Source: Oscillospiraceae bacterium (GTDB taxonomy: Bacteria > Bacillota > Clostridia > Oscillospirales > Ruminococcaceae). From it: 64,000 nucleotides of DNA. This document shows, in pieces, positions 1 through 7,763 of the stretch (the first letter of the stretch is position 1; every line of letters begins with the position of its first letter). The DNA lies in NCBI GenBank assembly GCA_004555865.1, contig SFJO01000004.1:83941-147940 (forward strand), read 5' to 3'. The notes under the pieces were generated by a model, which ran no database searches, was not told where the DNA came from, and saw only the letters and a list, made by a program, of their open reading frames with translations. The translations under genes and the position numbers were made by a program.

Positions 1-127
1 ACTCCTGCTCGGCCTGGCGCACCAGACGGCTCAGGTAGGGCTGGGAGACGTACAGGTGCCTGGCCGCCTCCGACAGGCTGCCGTACTGTTCAATGGCGGC
101 CAGATACTCCAGCATGTTGATGTTCAT
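1..127 (-). CDS. LysR-family transcriptional regulator, N-terminal fragment cut by the window edge
   Basis: Only the first 42 codons are present. They begin MNINMLEYLAAIEQYGSLSE and continue with AARHLYVSQPYLSRLVRQ, which is the winged helix-turn-helix pattern of LysR regulators (an A-A-x-x-L turn followed by S-Q-P-x-L-S in the recognition helix). A purine-rich ribosome site (GGAGAGGAG on the minus strand) lies just upstream of the start at 127. The gene is divergent from pxpABC, the usual layout for a LysR regulator and its target operon, so control of 5-oxoproline use is a reasonable inference. The effector domain is outside the window and cannot be judged. Confidence 0.85.
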   Translation of the reverse strand, partial: MNINMLEYLAAIEQYGSLSEAARHLYVSQPYLSRLVRQAEQE

Positions 128-454
128 GGCGGCTCCTCTCCGTGGGCGCACTCGCGCGCCGTCTATAACACTTTGGTTATGCTTCCCGGCCGGAAAAAGC
201 ATTGGCCAAACCCGCCGGGGCGTGGTATAACCAGAATAAAGAAATCATCTTCGGATGGGCTCTTCCGTGCATCGCCGCCCCAAGCGGCGGCGGCCCTGCG
301 GCCGGGATTCGACCGTCCCCGTGCAAGTAAAACCAATTTATTATACCTCACCCGCCGGGGCGGCTGTCAACACCGCCGGGCGGGCGCAGCGCATTCATCC
401 GGCGCAGAAACTACATCCGGCGGCGCACGCCGCCCCGGCAAGGAGGTTCTTTTT
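128..454. promoter_or_regulatory. Divergent lysR/pxpA control region with palindromic operator candidates
   Basis: This 327-base gap holds no gene. It contains an interrupted palindrome ATAAC-N6-GTTAT (165-180) and an 11-base palindrome TGGTATAACCA (223-233). The two share the half site TGGTTAT/ATAACCA (174-180 and 227-233), as expected for paired binding sites of one regulator. A minus-strand promoter TTGACA (365-370) and TATAAT (340-345) with an unusually long 19-base spacer points toward lysR. No convincing plus-strand promoter was found for pxpA, which would fit dependence on an activator. The pxpA ribosome site AAGGAGGT is at 440-447. Confidence 0.5.
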
Positions 455-1222
455 ATGTACAAAGTAGACTTGAACAGCGATCTGGGCGAGAGCTTCGGCG
501 CATACACCATCGGGCTGGACAGCCAGGTGGTGCAGTACGTCTCCTCGGTCAACGTGGCCTGCGGCTACCATGCGGGCGACCCGCTGGTGATGGACAAAAC
601 CGTGGCCGCCGCCAAAGCGGCGGGCGTGGCCGTGGGCGCGCACCCCGGCTACCCCGACCTGATGGGCTTTGGCCGCCGGAATCTGGTGTGCACCCCCGCC
701 GAGGCCAAGGCCTATGTGCAGTACCAGATGGGCGCGCTGCTGGCCTTCTGCGCCGCCCACGGGGTGCCCCTGCAGCACGTGAAGCCCCACGGCGCCCTGT
801 ACAACATGGCCGCCAAGGACGAAGCCCTGGCCGCCGGCATTGCCGAGGGCATTGCCTCGGTGGACAAGAACGTGATCCTGCTGGGGCTTGCGGGCAGCAA
901 GCTGCTGAGCGCAGGCCGGGCCGCCGGGCTGCGGGTGGCCAGTGAGGTGTTTGCCGACCGTGCCTACCAGGCCGACGGCAGCCTGGTGCCCCGCTCCAAG
1001 CCCGGCGCGGTGATTCACGACGCGGACGAGGCCATTGCCCGCACCGTGCGCATGGTAAAAGAGGGCAAGGTCACGGCCATCACCGGCGAAGAGGTGACCA
1101 TCGAGGCCCACTCCATCTGCGTGCATGGCGACAACCCGGACGCGGTGGAGTTTGTCCGGCGCATCCGGGCCAAGCTGGAAGCCGAGGGCGTGACCATCGC
1201 CCCCATCGCCCAGATCGTGTAA
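455..1222 (+). CDS. pxpA: 5-oxoprolinase subunit A (LamB/YcsF family)
   Basis: Subunit A of the bacterial ATP-dependent 5-oxoprolinase PxpABC, which opens 5-oxo-L-proline (pyroglutamate) to L-glutamate in the cytoplasm. The 255-residue product starts MYKVDLNSDLGESFGAY and contains VNVACGYHAGDP, VGAHPGYPD and QHVKPHGALYN, all hallmark LamB/YcsF motifs, and its length matches the family. The start at 455 is chosen because AAGGAGGT lies 7 bases upstream and the family begins there. An open frame extends back to 56 but has no family similarity. It is followed after 13 bases by pxpB and forms an operon with pxpB and pxpC. Confidence 0.95.
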   Translation: MYKVDLNSDLGESFGAYTIGLDSQVVQYVSSVNVACGYHAGDPLVMDKTVAAAKAAGVAVGAHPGYPDLMGFGRRNLVCTPAEAKAYVQYQMGALLAFCAAHGVPLQHVKPHGALYNMAAKDEALAAGIAEGIASVDKNVILLGLAGSKLLSAGRAAGLRVASEVFADRAYQADGSLVPRSKPGAVIHDADEAIARTVRMVKEGKVTAITGEEVTIEAHSICVHGDNPDAVEFVRRIRAKLEAEGVTIAPIAQIV

Positions 1223-1235
1223 GGAGGCACAGGTT

Positions 1236-1973
1236 ATGGAACAGCCCCGTTTTCTGCTCACCGGCGACACCTCGCTCTCGGTGGAATTCGGCAGCGAGAT
1301 CAGCGAGGCCATCAACCGGCGCATCCGGGCCTTCGGCCTGGCACTGGAGGCCGCGGCCATCCCCGGCGTGACCGAGCTGGTGCCCACCTACCGCAGCATG
1401 ATGATCCACTACAACCCGGAGGTCATCGGCTATGCGGCCCTCACGGCCCGCCTGACGGCGGTGCTGGGCGGGCTGGATCAGATCGCCCTGCCCCCCAGCC
1501 AGGTGCTGGAGATTCCGGTTCTGTACGGCGGCGAGGCCGGGCCGGACCTGGCCTTTGTGGCCGAGCACGCGGGCCTGACCCCCGAAGAGGTCATCGCCCG
1601 GCACACCAAGCCCGAATACCTCATCTATATGCTGGGCTTCACCCCCGGCTTTACCTATCTGGGCGGGCTGGATGAGCGCCTGAACACCCCCCGCCTGGCC
1701 CAGCCCCGGGTCTCCATCCCGGCCGGCTCGGTGGGCATTGCCGGCAGCCAGACCGGCGTATACCCCATTGCTTCCCCCGGCGGCTGGCAGCTCATCGGCC
1801 GCACCCCGGTGCGGATGTACGACCCCCACCGGGCCGTACCCATCCTGCCCAAAGCCGGACAGTACATCCATTTTTACCCCATTGACCAGGCGGAGTACGA
1901 CCGCATCGCCGCGCTGGAGGCGGGCGAGGGCTACACCTGCCGCTGCCACGCCAGAGAGGAGGGCGCACAATGA
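1236..1973 (+). CDS. pxpB: 5-oxoprolinase subunit B (KipI-like)
   Basis: The 245-residue protein is the KipI/PxpB family member that pairs with PxpC to form the ATP-using part of 5-oxoprolinase. Visible family motifs are GDTSLSVEFG near the N-terminus, LGFTPGFTYLGGL around residues 138-150, PAGSVGIAGSQTGVYP, and SPGGWQLIGRTP with MYDP near the end. In Bacillus the same protein was first described as an inhibitor of sporulation kinase A, but the pxpA-pxpB-pxpC order here argues for the oxoprolinase role. AGGAGG at 1222-1227 serves its ATG. Its stop overlaps the pxpC start by four bases (ATGA), so translation is probably coupled. Confidence 0.93.
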   Translation: MEQPRFLLTGDTSLSVEFGSEISEAINRRIRAFGLALEAAAIPGVTELVPTYRSMMIHYNPEVIGYAALTARLTAVLGGLDQIALPPSQVLEIPVLYGGEAGPDLAFVAEHAGLTPEEVIARHTKPEYLIYMLGFTPGFTYLGGLDERLNTPRLAQPRVSIPAGSVGIAGSQTGVYPIASPGGWQLIGRTPVRMYDPHRAVPILPKAGQYIHFYPIDQAEYDRIAALEAGEGYTCRCHAREEGAQ

Positions 1974-2914
1974 GCATTACCGTGCTGAACCCCGGCCTGC
2001 TGACCACCGTGCAGGACCTGGGCCGGATGGGCTACCAGCAGTTCGGCGTGTCGGTCTCCGGCGTGATGGACCCTCGGGCCGCCGCCATCGGCAACATTCT
2101 GGTGGGCAACCCCCAGGGCGAGGCCGTGCTGGAGTGTACCCTCATGGGGCCGCAGCTGAAATTTGAGACGGACGAGGTCATTGCCGTCACCGGCGGCGAC
2201 CTTTCGCCCACGCTGGACGGCCAGCCCGTGCCCGCCTACGCCGCCCTGGCCGTCAAGGCCGGGCAGACCCTGCGCTTTGGGGCGCCCAAGGCAGGCTGCC
2301 GGGCCTACATCGCCTTTGCCGGTGGGCTGGACATTCCCCTTGTAATGGGCAGCCGCTCCACCTACATGAAGGCCGCCATCGGCGGCTTTGAGGGCCGCAA
2401 GCTGCAAAAGGGGGACGTGCTGGGCCTGCGCGCCCCGGTGGCCGGTTACGCCAACCTGCACCAGCGGGCCATTGCGCCGGAGTTCGTGCCCCGGCCGGTG
2501 TACACCCTCCGCGTGGTGCTCGGCCCCCAGGACGACGCGTTCACCCCCGAGGGGGTGGCCACCTTCCTGGGCAGCGAATACACCGTGACCAACGAGTTTG
2601 ACCGCATGGGCTGCCGCATGGACGGCCCGGCCATCCAGCACAAAAACGGCGGCGACATCATTTCGGACGGCATCGCCTTCGGGGCCATTCAGGTGCCCGG
2701 CAGCGGCAAGCCCATCCTCATGGGGGCCGATCGGCAGACCACCGGCGGCTACACGAAGATCGCCACCGTCATCTCGGCAGACTTCCGCCTTCTGGCCCAG
2801 CTGAAGGCCGGGGACAAGGTCCGCTTTGAGGCAGTAAGCGTTCAGGCCGCCCAGCAGGCCCTGCACTTCCAACGGGGCGCGCTGGCCCTGCTGGCCGATG
2901 TGGTAAAGGGGTAA
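1970..2914 (+). CDS. pxpC: 5-oxoprolinase subunit C (KipA-like, biotin-dependent carboxyltransferase fold)
   Basis: The 314-residue protein belongs to the KipA/AHS2 family and is the third 5-oxoprolinase subunit. It begins MSITVLNPGLLTTVQDLGR, the typical family start, with PQGEAVLECTLMGP following. It carries GSRSTYMKAAIGG around residue 125 and PILMGADRQTTGGYTKI near the C-terminus, both strongly conserved. Length is normal. The start lies inside the last codons of pxpB. After the stop there is a hairpin made of TTTCCACA and TGTGGAAA (2924-2931 and 2947-2954) without a clear T tract, so read-through into the next gene is possible. Confidence 0.93.
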   Translation: MSITVLNPGLLTTVQDLGRMGYQQFGVSVSGVMDPRAAAIGNILVGNPQGEAVLECTLMGPQLKFETDEVIAVTGGDLSPTLDGQPVPAYAALAVKAGQTLRFGAPKAGCRAYIAFAGGLDIPLVMGSRSTYMKAAIGGFEGRKLQKGDVLGLRAPVAGYANLHQRAIAPEFVPRPVYTLRVVLGPQDDAFTPEGVATFLGSEYTVTNEFDRMGCRMDGPAIQHKNGGDIISDGIAFGAIQVPGSGKPILMGADRQTTGGYTKIATVISADFRLLAQLKAGDKVRFEAVSVQAAQQALHFQRGALALLADVVKG

Positions 2915-3030
2915 GCCGCCCGTTTTCCACAATCGGAGCCTTCCGCTGTGGAAAGCCCTCCCGGCTTTTCCCGCTGCCTGAATCCGCCCGCCGTTTTTTC
3001 CGCTTTGCCGCAACCAGAAAGGAGCCAACC

Positions 3031-3855
3031 ATGGCTTTTGACATTACCCCTTACATCCACCAGACCCCCGCCCAGGTGCGGGCTGCCATCCGCCGGGGTG
3101 AGATCGACTTCCCCACGGCAGGTATGTGCGCCGGTTACGCTCAGGCCAACCTGGTCATTCTGCCGCCGGAGTACGCCGCCGATTTTGAGGAGTACACCCG
3201 CCTGAATCCCTTCCCCTGCCCGGTGCTGGAAATCGTGAAGGGCAGCCCCATCACCCACGCCATGGGCGAGGGGGCCAGCCTTGTCACCGACATTCCCCGC
3301 TACCGGGTGTATGAGAACGGCGTGTTCACCAAAGAGCTGACCGATGCCTCCGCCTACTGGAAGGAGGGCTATGTGGGCTTTTTGATCGGGTGCAGCTTCT
3401 CCTTTGAAGAGGCGCTGCTGGCCGCGGGCATTCCCGTGCGGCACATTGAGCAGGGCTGCAATGTGCCCATGTTCAAAACCAGCATCGCCACCAAAAAGGC
3501 CGGCCCGTTTGAAGGCCCCATGGTGTGCAGTATGCGCCCCATGACCCCCGGGCAAGCCCGGCGCGCCTATGAGATCACCGCCGCCATGCCCAACGTACAC
3601 GGCGCCCCGGTGCAGATCGGCCACCCGGAAGCCATCGGCGTGGCCGACGTGATGAAGCCGGACTACGGCGACCCGGTGGAGATCCGGGAAGGGGAGATCC
3701 CGGTGTTCTGGCCCTGCGGCGTGACCCCCCAGGCTGCCGTGGAAAACGCCAAGCCCCCCATTGTGATCACCCACGCCCCCGGCCATATGTTCATTACCGA
3801 CATCCGCAACGCCGACCTGAACGACTATCTGGAGCGGCGCAAGCAGAACCAATAA
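3031..3855 (+). CDS. YcsI/DUF1445 family putative hydro-lyase
   Basis: The 274-residue protein matches the YcsI family: R-x-x-IRRGEIDFPTAGMCAGY near the start, FPCPVLEIVKGSP, VGFLIGCSFSFEEALLAAG, HIEQGCNVPM, SMRPMTP, and a C-terminal PVFWPCGVTPQAA plus HAPGHMFITD. The biochemical role of bacterial members is not settled. The same domain occurs in the mammalian mitochondrial D-glutamate cyclase, which forms 5-oxo-D-proline, and ycsI sits beside pxpABC homologues in Bacillus. A job in D-glutamate or 5-oxoproline metabolism is therefore likely but inferred. It has an AAAGGAG ribosome site, is 116 bases downstream of pxpC, and ends before a perfect bidirectional terminator. Confidence 0.85.
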   Translation: MAFDITPYIHQTPAQVRAAIRRGEIDFPTAGMCAGYAQANLVILPPEYAADFEEYTRLNPFPCPVLEIVKGSPITHAMGEGASLVTDIPRYRVYENGVFTKELTDASAYWKEGYVGFLIGCSFSFEEALLAAGIPVRHIEQGCNVPMFKTSIATKKAGPFEGPMVCSMRPMTPGQARRAYEITAAMPNVHGAPVQIGHPEAIGVADVMKPDYGDPVEIREGEIPVFWPCGVTPQAAVENAKPPIVITHAPGHMFITDIRNADLNDYLERRKQNQ

Positions 3856-3890
3856 GCCTTCCCGGCCATACAGCTGCCCCCCGGCAGCAA

Positions 3891-3922
3891 AAAACGCGAT
3901 GCAGAATTCTGCATCGCGTTTT
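3891..3922. terminator. Bidirectional terminator between ycsI-like gene and orphan membrane gene
   Basis: A perfect 32-base palindrome: AAAACGCGATGCAG followed by its mirror, with an A run on one side and a T run on the other. It sits between convergent genes and can end transcription from both directions. Confidence 0.9.
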
Positions 3923-3942
3923 TGTTTGCCGATCAAGCTGCG

Positions 3943-4650
3943 TCACTTCGAAGCCGCCGGGGCTGCCTGGGTCGCCTGCAGGGACAGGCCCTGCAAAACC
4001 TCCTCCCGGTGCTTGAGCAGCTGGGTCATGCGGGCGCAGGTGGCAATGGCATTGTCCACCTCCCGCTTGTAGCACTGGTTCTGCAGGGTCTCCAGCTCGT
4101 GCAGCAGCCGCTGATCCATATCCTCGGCCAGCACGGTGGCACGGCGGTTGCTCTGGCCGATGCGCTCGCACATCTCCAGCAGCCGGTCCATCAAACGGCG
4201 GTCAGTCGCGCCGATGGCCAGCTCCGCCACGCAGGATTCGATCCACACCAGGTTGCTGTCCTCCACAATGGGCTCACTGCTGCCCTCCACATGGGTGGTG
4301 GTAACCAGAAACAGCACCGCGCCGTACAGGAACGGAATCATCACCTGCACGCCCATGGCCATGCGGAAGGTCACGCCCGGCCAGTACAGCAGCACCAGCC
4401 CGGCCGCCAGCGCACCCCAGAAATACCAGCGCACCATGGGCAGGCCCTTGCCGTCGCCCTCCTGGGGCGAAAGCCAATCGGTCAGGCTGACCAGCCGAAC
4501 GCCGAACGCCAGCGTTACAAAGGAATAGCACAGCCAGAATACATCGTCCCTCCGGCTCTGCCCCAAAAAGCAGAACAGGTTGAACGCCGCCAGCAGCACC
4601 AGATAGGCCGCAATGCGGGGCCACCATTTTGTGGCAGGGATACGATCCAT
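3943..4650 (-). CDS. Hypothetical membrane protein with cytoplasmic helical tail
   Basis: I do not recognise this 235-residue protein. The first half contains about four hydrophobic segments (near residues 13-30, 38-54, 75-92 and 98-117). The second half is charged and helical, rich in Arg, Glu and Leu (for example DRRLMDRLLEMCERIG), and probably forms a coiled coil in the cytoplasm. A ribosome site GAGGAGGAGAGAG precedes the ATG. It is monocistronic, with its own promoter (4739-4767) and the shared terminator at 3891-3922. Its position between the oxoprolinase and hydantoinase operons does not by itself imply a shared function. Confidence 0.7.
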   Translation of the reverse strand: MDRIPATKWWPRIAAYLVLLAAFNLFCFLGQSRRDDVFWLCYSFVTLAFGVRLVSLTDWLSPQEGDGKGLPMVRWYFWGALAAGLVLLYWPGVTFRMAMGVQVMIPFLYGAVLFLVTTTHVEGSSEPIVEDSNLVWIESCVAELAIGATDRRLMDRLLEMCERIGQSNRRATVLAEDMDQRLLHELETLQNQCYKREVDNAIATCARMTQLLKHREEVLQGLSLQATQAAPAASK

Positions 4651-4738
4651 GAATCTCTCTCCTCCTCAAACAGGCAGAGCGCCGGCGGCTTCTCACACAA
4701 CGCCGCCCTCTCGTCACTCTGTCTGATTTCCTTTATAA

Positions 4739-4767
4739 ATTATAGTCGTTTTTTCCATTTTTCGCAA
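4739..4767 (-). promoter_or_regulatory. Promoter of the orphan membrane gene
   Basis: On the minus strand TTGCGA (4762-4767) and TATAAT (4739-4744) are separated by 17 bases, about 90 bases upstream of the start at 4650. The rest of the gap 4651-4984 holds only the terminator described next. Confidence 0.6.
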
Positions 4768-4836
4768 CAACTTTTCCATGCCCTTACGAAAATAAAGCGG
4801 GCGATTTTGCCCGTTCGGCTTCGCCCTGCACAAAAT

Positions 4837-4894
4837 AAAAAAGCAGGGGCCGGCCCTGCCGCGGCGGCGGCTGTGAGCAGGCCCTCTGCTTTTT
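4837..4894 (-). terminator. Terminator downstream of the FrlB-like gene
   Basis: An imperfect hairpin pairs AAAAAGCAG on one side with CTGCTTTTT on the other, with further GGCC/GGCC pairing inside. The T tract reads correctly for the leftward hyuA-hyuB-frlB-like transcript that ends at 4985. Confidence 0.65.
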
Positions 4895-4984
4895 GTATGC
4901 AAGACCCGCGCCGGCCGGAGAGGGAGGAGACCGGGCAGGAGTTCAGGAAAAGCCAAAAGGCATCCTGGAAAAACGGGAAAACGA

Positions 4985-5983
4985 TCAATAGTTGAACTTC
5001 CACATATAGCGGCGGTAGGTCATGGGGTGCATCCGCACATCGCCCATGGCGGAGATGAACTGCTTGGAGATGGGATGCAGCAGCATGGCGTTGAAGTACT
5101 CGGCCACGCTCTCATCCAGCTCGCCCAGGCCCAGCTCCTGGGCATCGATGATCCAGTGATGGCCCGCAAACTTGTTCAGGAAGCGCTCGGCCCGCTCGTC
5201 CACGGGGCGGGTGCGGCCCACGCTCTTGAACAGCAGAATGGCCAGATCCTTGTCGCAGGTCTCGAAGGCGCCATGGAAGTACTCGCCGGAATGGATGGGC
5301 ACGCAATGCACGGTCTGCATCTCCTGGAAGAAGCAGAACGCATCGCTGTACGAAACCTCCCAGGCAGCGCCGCTGCTCATCACGTTCCAAACCTTGTCAT
5401 CCTTGTAGGTCATGGCAAACTTGGCGGCATCTTCCTTGACCTGCTGGTAGGCCTTGCCGTAGATCTCCGGCATCTTCTCAAAGGCTTCCAGAGCGGCCTC
5501 GTAATGGGTGTAGCCGCAGTACTCCTTCAGCAGCCAGAAGGCGATCTTCAGCGCGGTGCCCTGGCTGTTGCAGTGCACCAGGGTGGGGTCCTGATACCAC
5601 TCGTCGGCGTGGTAGTAGGTGATGTAATAGCGGGCGGTCTGGGCGGTCAGGCTATCGGGGTAGCCGCTCAGGCCCACGGTGACGGCGCCCTTCTCGTTGG
5701 CCACGCGGATGGCCTCCACGGTCTCGGCGGTGGCCTTGGTGGAGGTGCCGATCACCAGGGTGTTCTTATCAATGTTGCGGGGAGTGGCGTTCACAAACTC
5801 GCTGGCGTTGTAGCCCTGCACCCGAATGGTGCCCTCCTGGTTCAGCAGGTAGCGGGCAGGATAGGACGAGGCGAAGGAACCGCCGCAGGCCACGAACACA
5901 ACCTGCTTCAGGCCGCCGTTTGCTTCCAGATCGGCCTTGGCCTTTTCCATCACCTGAATAACTTCTTGCATACCCTTGATCAT
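4985..5983 (-). CDS. SIS-domain sugar deglycase, FrlB/FraB-like
   Basis: The 332-residue protein has two SIS (sugar isomerase) domains related to the isomerase half of GlmS and to FrlB, which cleaves fructoselysine 6-phosphate into glucose 6-phosphate and lysine. Seen directly: VACGGSFASSYPA (residues 31-43) as the first sugar-phosphate loop, VIGTSTKATAETVE (77-90), and HSGEYFHGAFE (231-241). Glu221 and His237 are 16 residues apart, the spacing I recall for the catalytic Glu/His pair of the deglycase FraB. It is 36 bases downstream of hyuB and in the same transcript, and a FrlD-like kinase and FrlC-like epimerase are nearby, so an Amadori-type substrate is likely. The exact amino acid released is unknown; a true aminotransferase is excluded by the missing glutaminase domain. 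Confidence 0.8.
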   Translation of the reverse strand: MIKGMQEVIQVMEKAKADLEANGGLKQVVFVACGGSFASSYPARYLLNQEGTIRVQGYNASEFVNATPRNIDKNTLVIGTSTKATAETVEAIRVANEKGAVTVGLSGYPDSLTAQTARYYITYYHADEWYQDPTLVHCNSQGTALKIAFWLLKEYCGYTHYEAALEAFEKMPEIYGKAYQQVKEDAAKFAMTYKDDKVWNVMSSGAAWEVSYSDAFCFFQEMQTVHCVPIHSGEYFHGAFETCDKDLAILLFKSVGRTRPVDERAERFLNKFAGHHWIIDAQELGLGELDESVAEYFNAMLLHPISKQFISAMGDVRMHPMTYRRYMWKFNY

Positions 5984-6019
5984 TGGGAGTTCCTCACTTT
6001 CTTATTTTCAGGCCCAGGC

Positions 6020-7762
6020 TCAGCGCAGGGCGGCGGTTGCGGTCTCGTCCACCTCATAGTGAATGCCGTCGGCGGTGGTGATGACCACGCCGTATTCGCT
6101 CTTGGCGGCCTCAATCGAGACTTTCTGCTCAATCACGTCCTTCAGCACCTTCTCGGCGGGGCGCTTCTTCGGGTCGCCGTATCCGCCCGCACCGGGAGTA
6201 ACGACCCGGATGATGTCGCCCTTCTTCATGGGGCGGCTGGTGGTCTTGTGGCCCATGCGGGTCACGCTGCCGTCGGCCACGGCCACATGGTAGAACGCGC
6301 CGGAAGCGCCTTCCTTGCCGCCCGCCAGGCCCCAGGGATGGAACTTATGGCGGTCGCCCAGGCCGGTGTACAGCACATCGTCCTGCATGATCTCCAGCTC
6401 GCGCTCGATGCCCAGGCCGCCGCGCATTTCGCCTGCGCCGCCGGTGTCCTTCTTCAGCTCGTACTTGCGGGCCAGAATCTTGGTGAACTCCATCTCGGTG
6501 GCCTCGATGGGCATATTGGAGGTGTTGGTCATGTTCACCTGCACGCCGGACAGGCCGTCGTAATGGCGGCTTGCACCGCCGCCGCCCGCGATGACCTCGT
6601 GGAAGATGAACACACTGTCGGTACCGATGGCGCCGTCACCAGCCAGAATGGTGGTGGTGCAGGCGCCGTTGCCGGCGGTAACCACGGTGTCCGGGAAGAC
6701 GGGGGCCAGCGCGCCGAAGATGGCGTCGGGAATGCGCTGCTGGCAGTCAATCTGCGCGCCGATGGGGCTGGGCTCGGTGGGGTTCACGATGCAGCCCTTG
6801 GGGGCGATGATCTTGATGGCCCGGTTGATGCCCTCGTTGGCGGGGATGTCGTCGCCCATCAGGGCTTTCACCGAGAAGAACACCGCCGCCTTGGTGCAGG
6901 GATACGGCACGTTGATGGGGGCCTTGATCTGGTCCGCAGTGCCGGTGAAGTCGAAGGTCAAATCGTCGCCCTTGATGGTCACCTTGACCTTGATGGGCAG
7001 GGGATCGGGGTACTTGTCGCCGCAGCCGTCCACATAGTCGGTAAAGCTGTACTCACCGTCGGGCAGGCCGGCCACCACCGCGCGCACGCGGCGTTCGGAG
7101 TAGCTTACCAGTTCCTTCATGCAGTCGATGAGGGTGTCGTTGTAGCGGGCGTAGGCCTCCTGAATGCGCTGCACGCCGATCAGGTTGGCAGACATCTGCG
7201 CGGTCAGGTCGCCCTCGCGCTCCTGGGGAACGCGGGTGTTGTCCAGCAGCAGATCCATGACGCTGGGAATGATCTTGCCGTTCTCCCGGATGCGGATCAC
7301 GGGAATGCGGATGCCCTCTTGGAACAGGCCGTCGGCGTCGCCGGAGGTAGAACCGGGCACCTTGCCGCCGATGTCGGAGTGATGAGCGATGTTGGCGATC
7401 CAGCCAACCAGCTTTTCACCCACAAAGGCGGGGGCCGCGATCACGATGTCGGGCAGATGGTTGCCGCCGCCGTGGTAGGGGTCGTTGGCGATGAACATAT
7501 CGCCGGGCTTAACGTTTTCACGGCCGAACTTCTCGTAGATGCCGGGCACCACGCTCAGCATACTGCCCAGCAGGGCGGCCAGGCTTTCCACCTGGGCCAC
7601 GCTGTTGCCGTCCGGGTCAATCACAGCGGTGCAGACGTCCCGCCGCTCCTTCATGTTGGTGGAGTAGGCGCTGCGCACGATGATGCCGTAGGTCTCCTCC
7701 GCAATGGACATGAGCAGGTTGCGAACCACCTCAACGGTGACGGTATCAATTTTCTTTGCCAT
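6020..7762 (-). CDS. hyuB: Hydantoinase B / oxoprolinase family subunit
   Basis: This 580-residue protein is the HyuB-type subunit of ATP-dependent hydantoinase, acetophenone carboxylase and 5-oxoprolinase-like enzymes. Landmarks are VRSAYSTNMKERRD near residue 30, NDPYHGGGNHLPD around residue 94, HHSDIGGKVPGS, EGIRIPV, and the Gly-rich C-terminal PGAGGYGDPKKRPAEKVLKD. Length is normal for the bacterial stand-alone subunit. The start ATG is one base after the hyuA stop, so the two are translationally coupled. Family knowledge says HyuA and HyuB together use ATP to open or carboxylate a small ring or carbonyl substrate; the true substrate cannot be read from sequence. Confidence 0.92.
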   Translation of the reverse strand: MAKKIDTVTVEVVRNLLMSIAEETYGIIVRSAYSTNMKERRDVCTAVIDPDGNSVAQVESLAALLGSMLSVVPGIYEKFGRENVKPGDMFIANDPYHGGGNHLPDIVIAAPAFVGEKLVGWIANIAHHSDIGGKVPGSTSGDADGLFQEGIRIPVIRIRENGKIIPSVMDLLLDNTRVPQEREGDLTAQMSANLIGVQRIQEAYARYNDTLIDCMKELVSYSERRVRAVVAGLPDGEYSFTDYVDGCGDKYPDPLPIKVKVTIKGDDLTFDFTGTADQIKAPINVPYPCTKAAVFFSVKALMGDDIPANEGINRAIKIIAPKGCIVNPTEPSPIGAQIDCQQRIPDAIFGALAPVFPDTVVTAGNGACTTTILAGDGAIGTDSVFIFHEVIAGGGGASRHYDGLSGVQVNMTNTSNMPIEATEMEFTKILARKYELKKDTGGAGEMRGGLGIERELEIMQDDVLYTGLGDRHKFHPWGLAGGKEGASGAFYHVAVADGSVTRMGHKTTSRPMKKGDIIRVVTPGAGGYGDPKKRPAEKVLKDVIEQKVSIEAAKSEYGVVITTADGIHYEVDETATAALR

Positions 7763-7763
7763 C

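Noticed and set aside
56..454. N-terminal extension of pxpA back to position 56
   Set aside because: The added residues have no PxpA similarity, overlap the lysR gene and the promoter region, and the AAGGAGGT site fixes the start at 455.
395..1387. Long open frame opposite pxpA, and many similar long antisense frames across the window
   Set aside because: They arise because GC-rich codons leave few stops on the other strand. They have no ribosome sites, show Ala/Gly/His-rich nonsense composition, and lie over well-identified genes.
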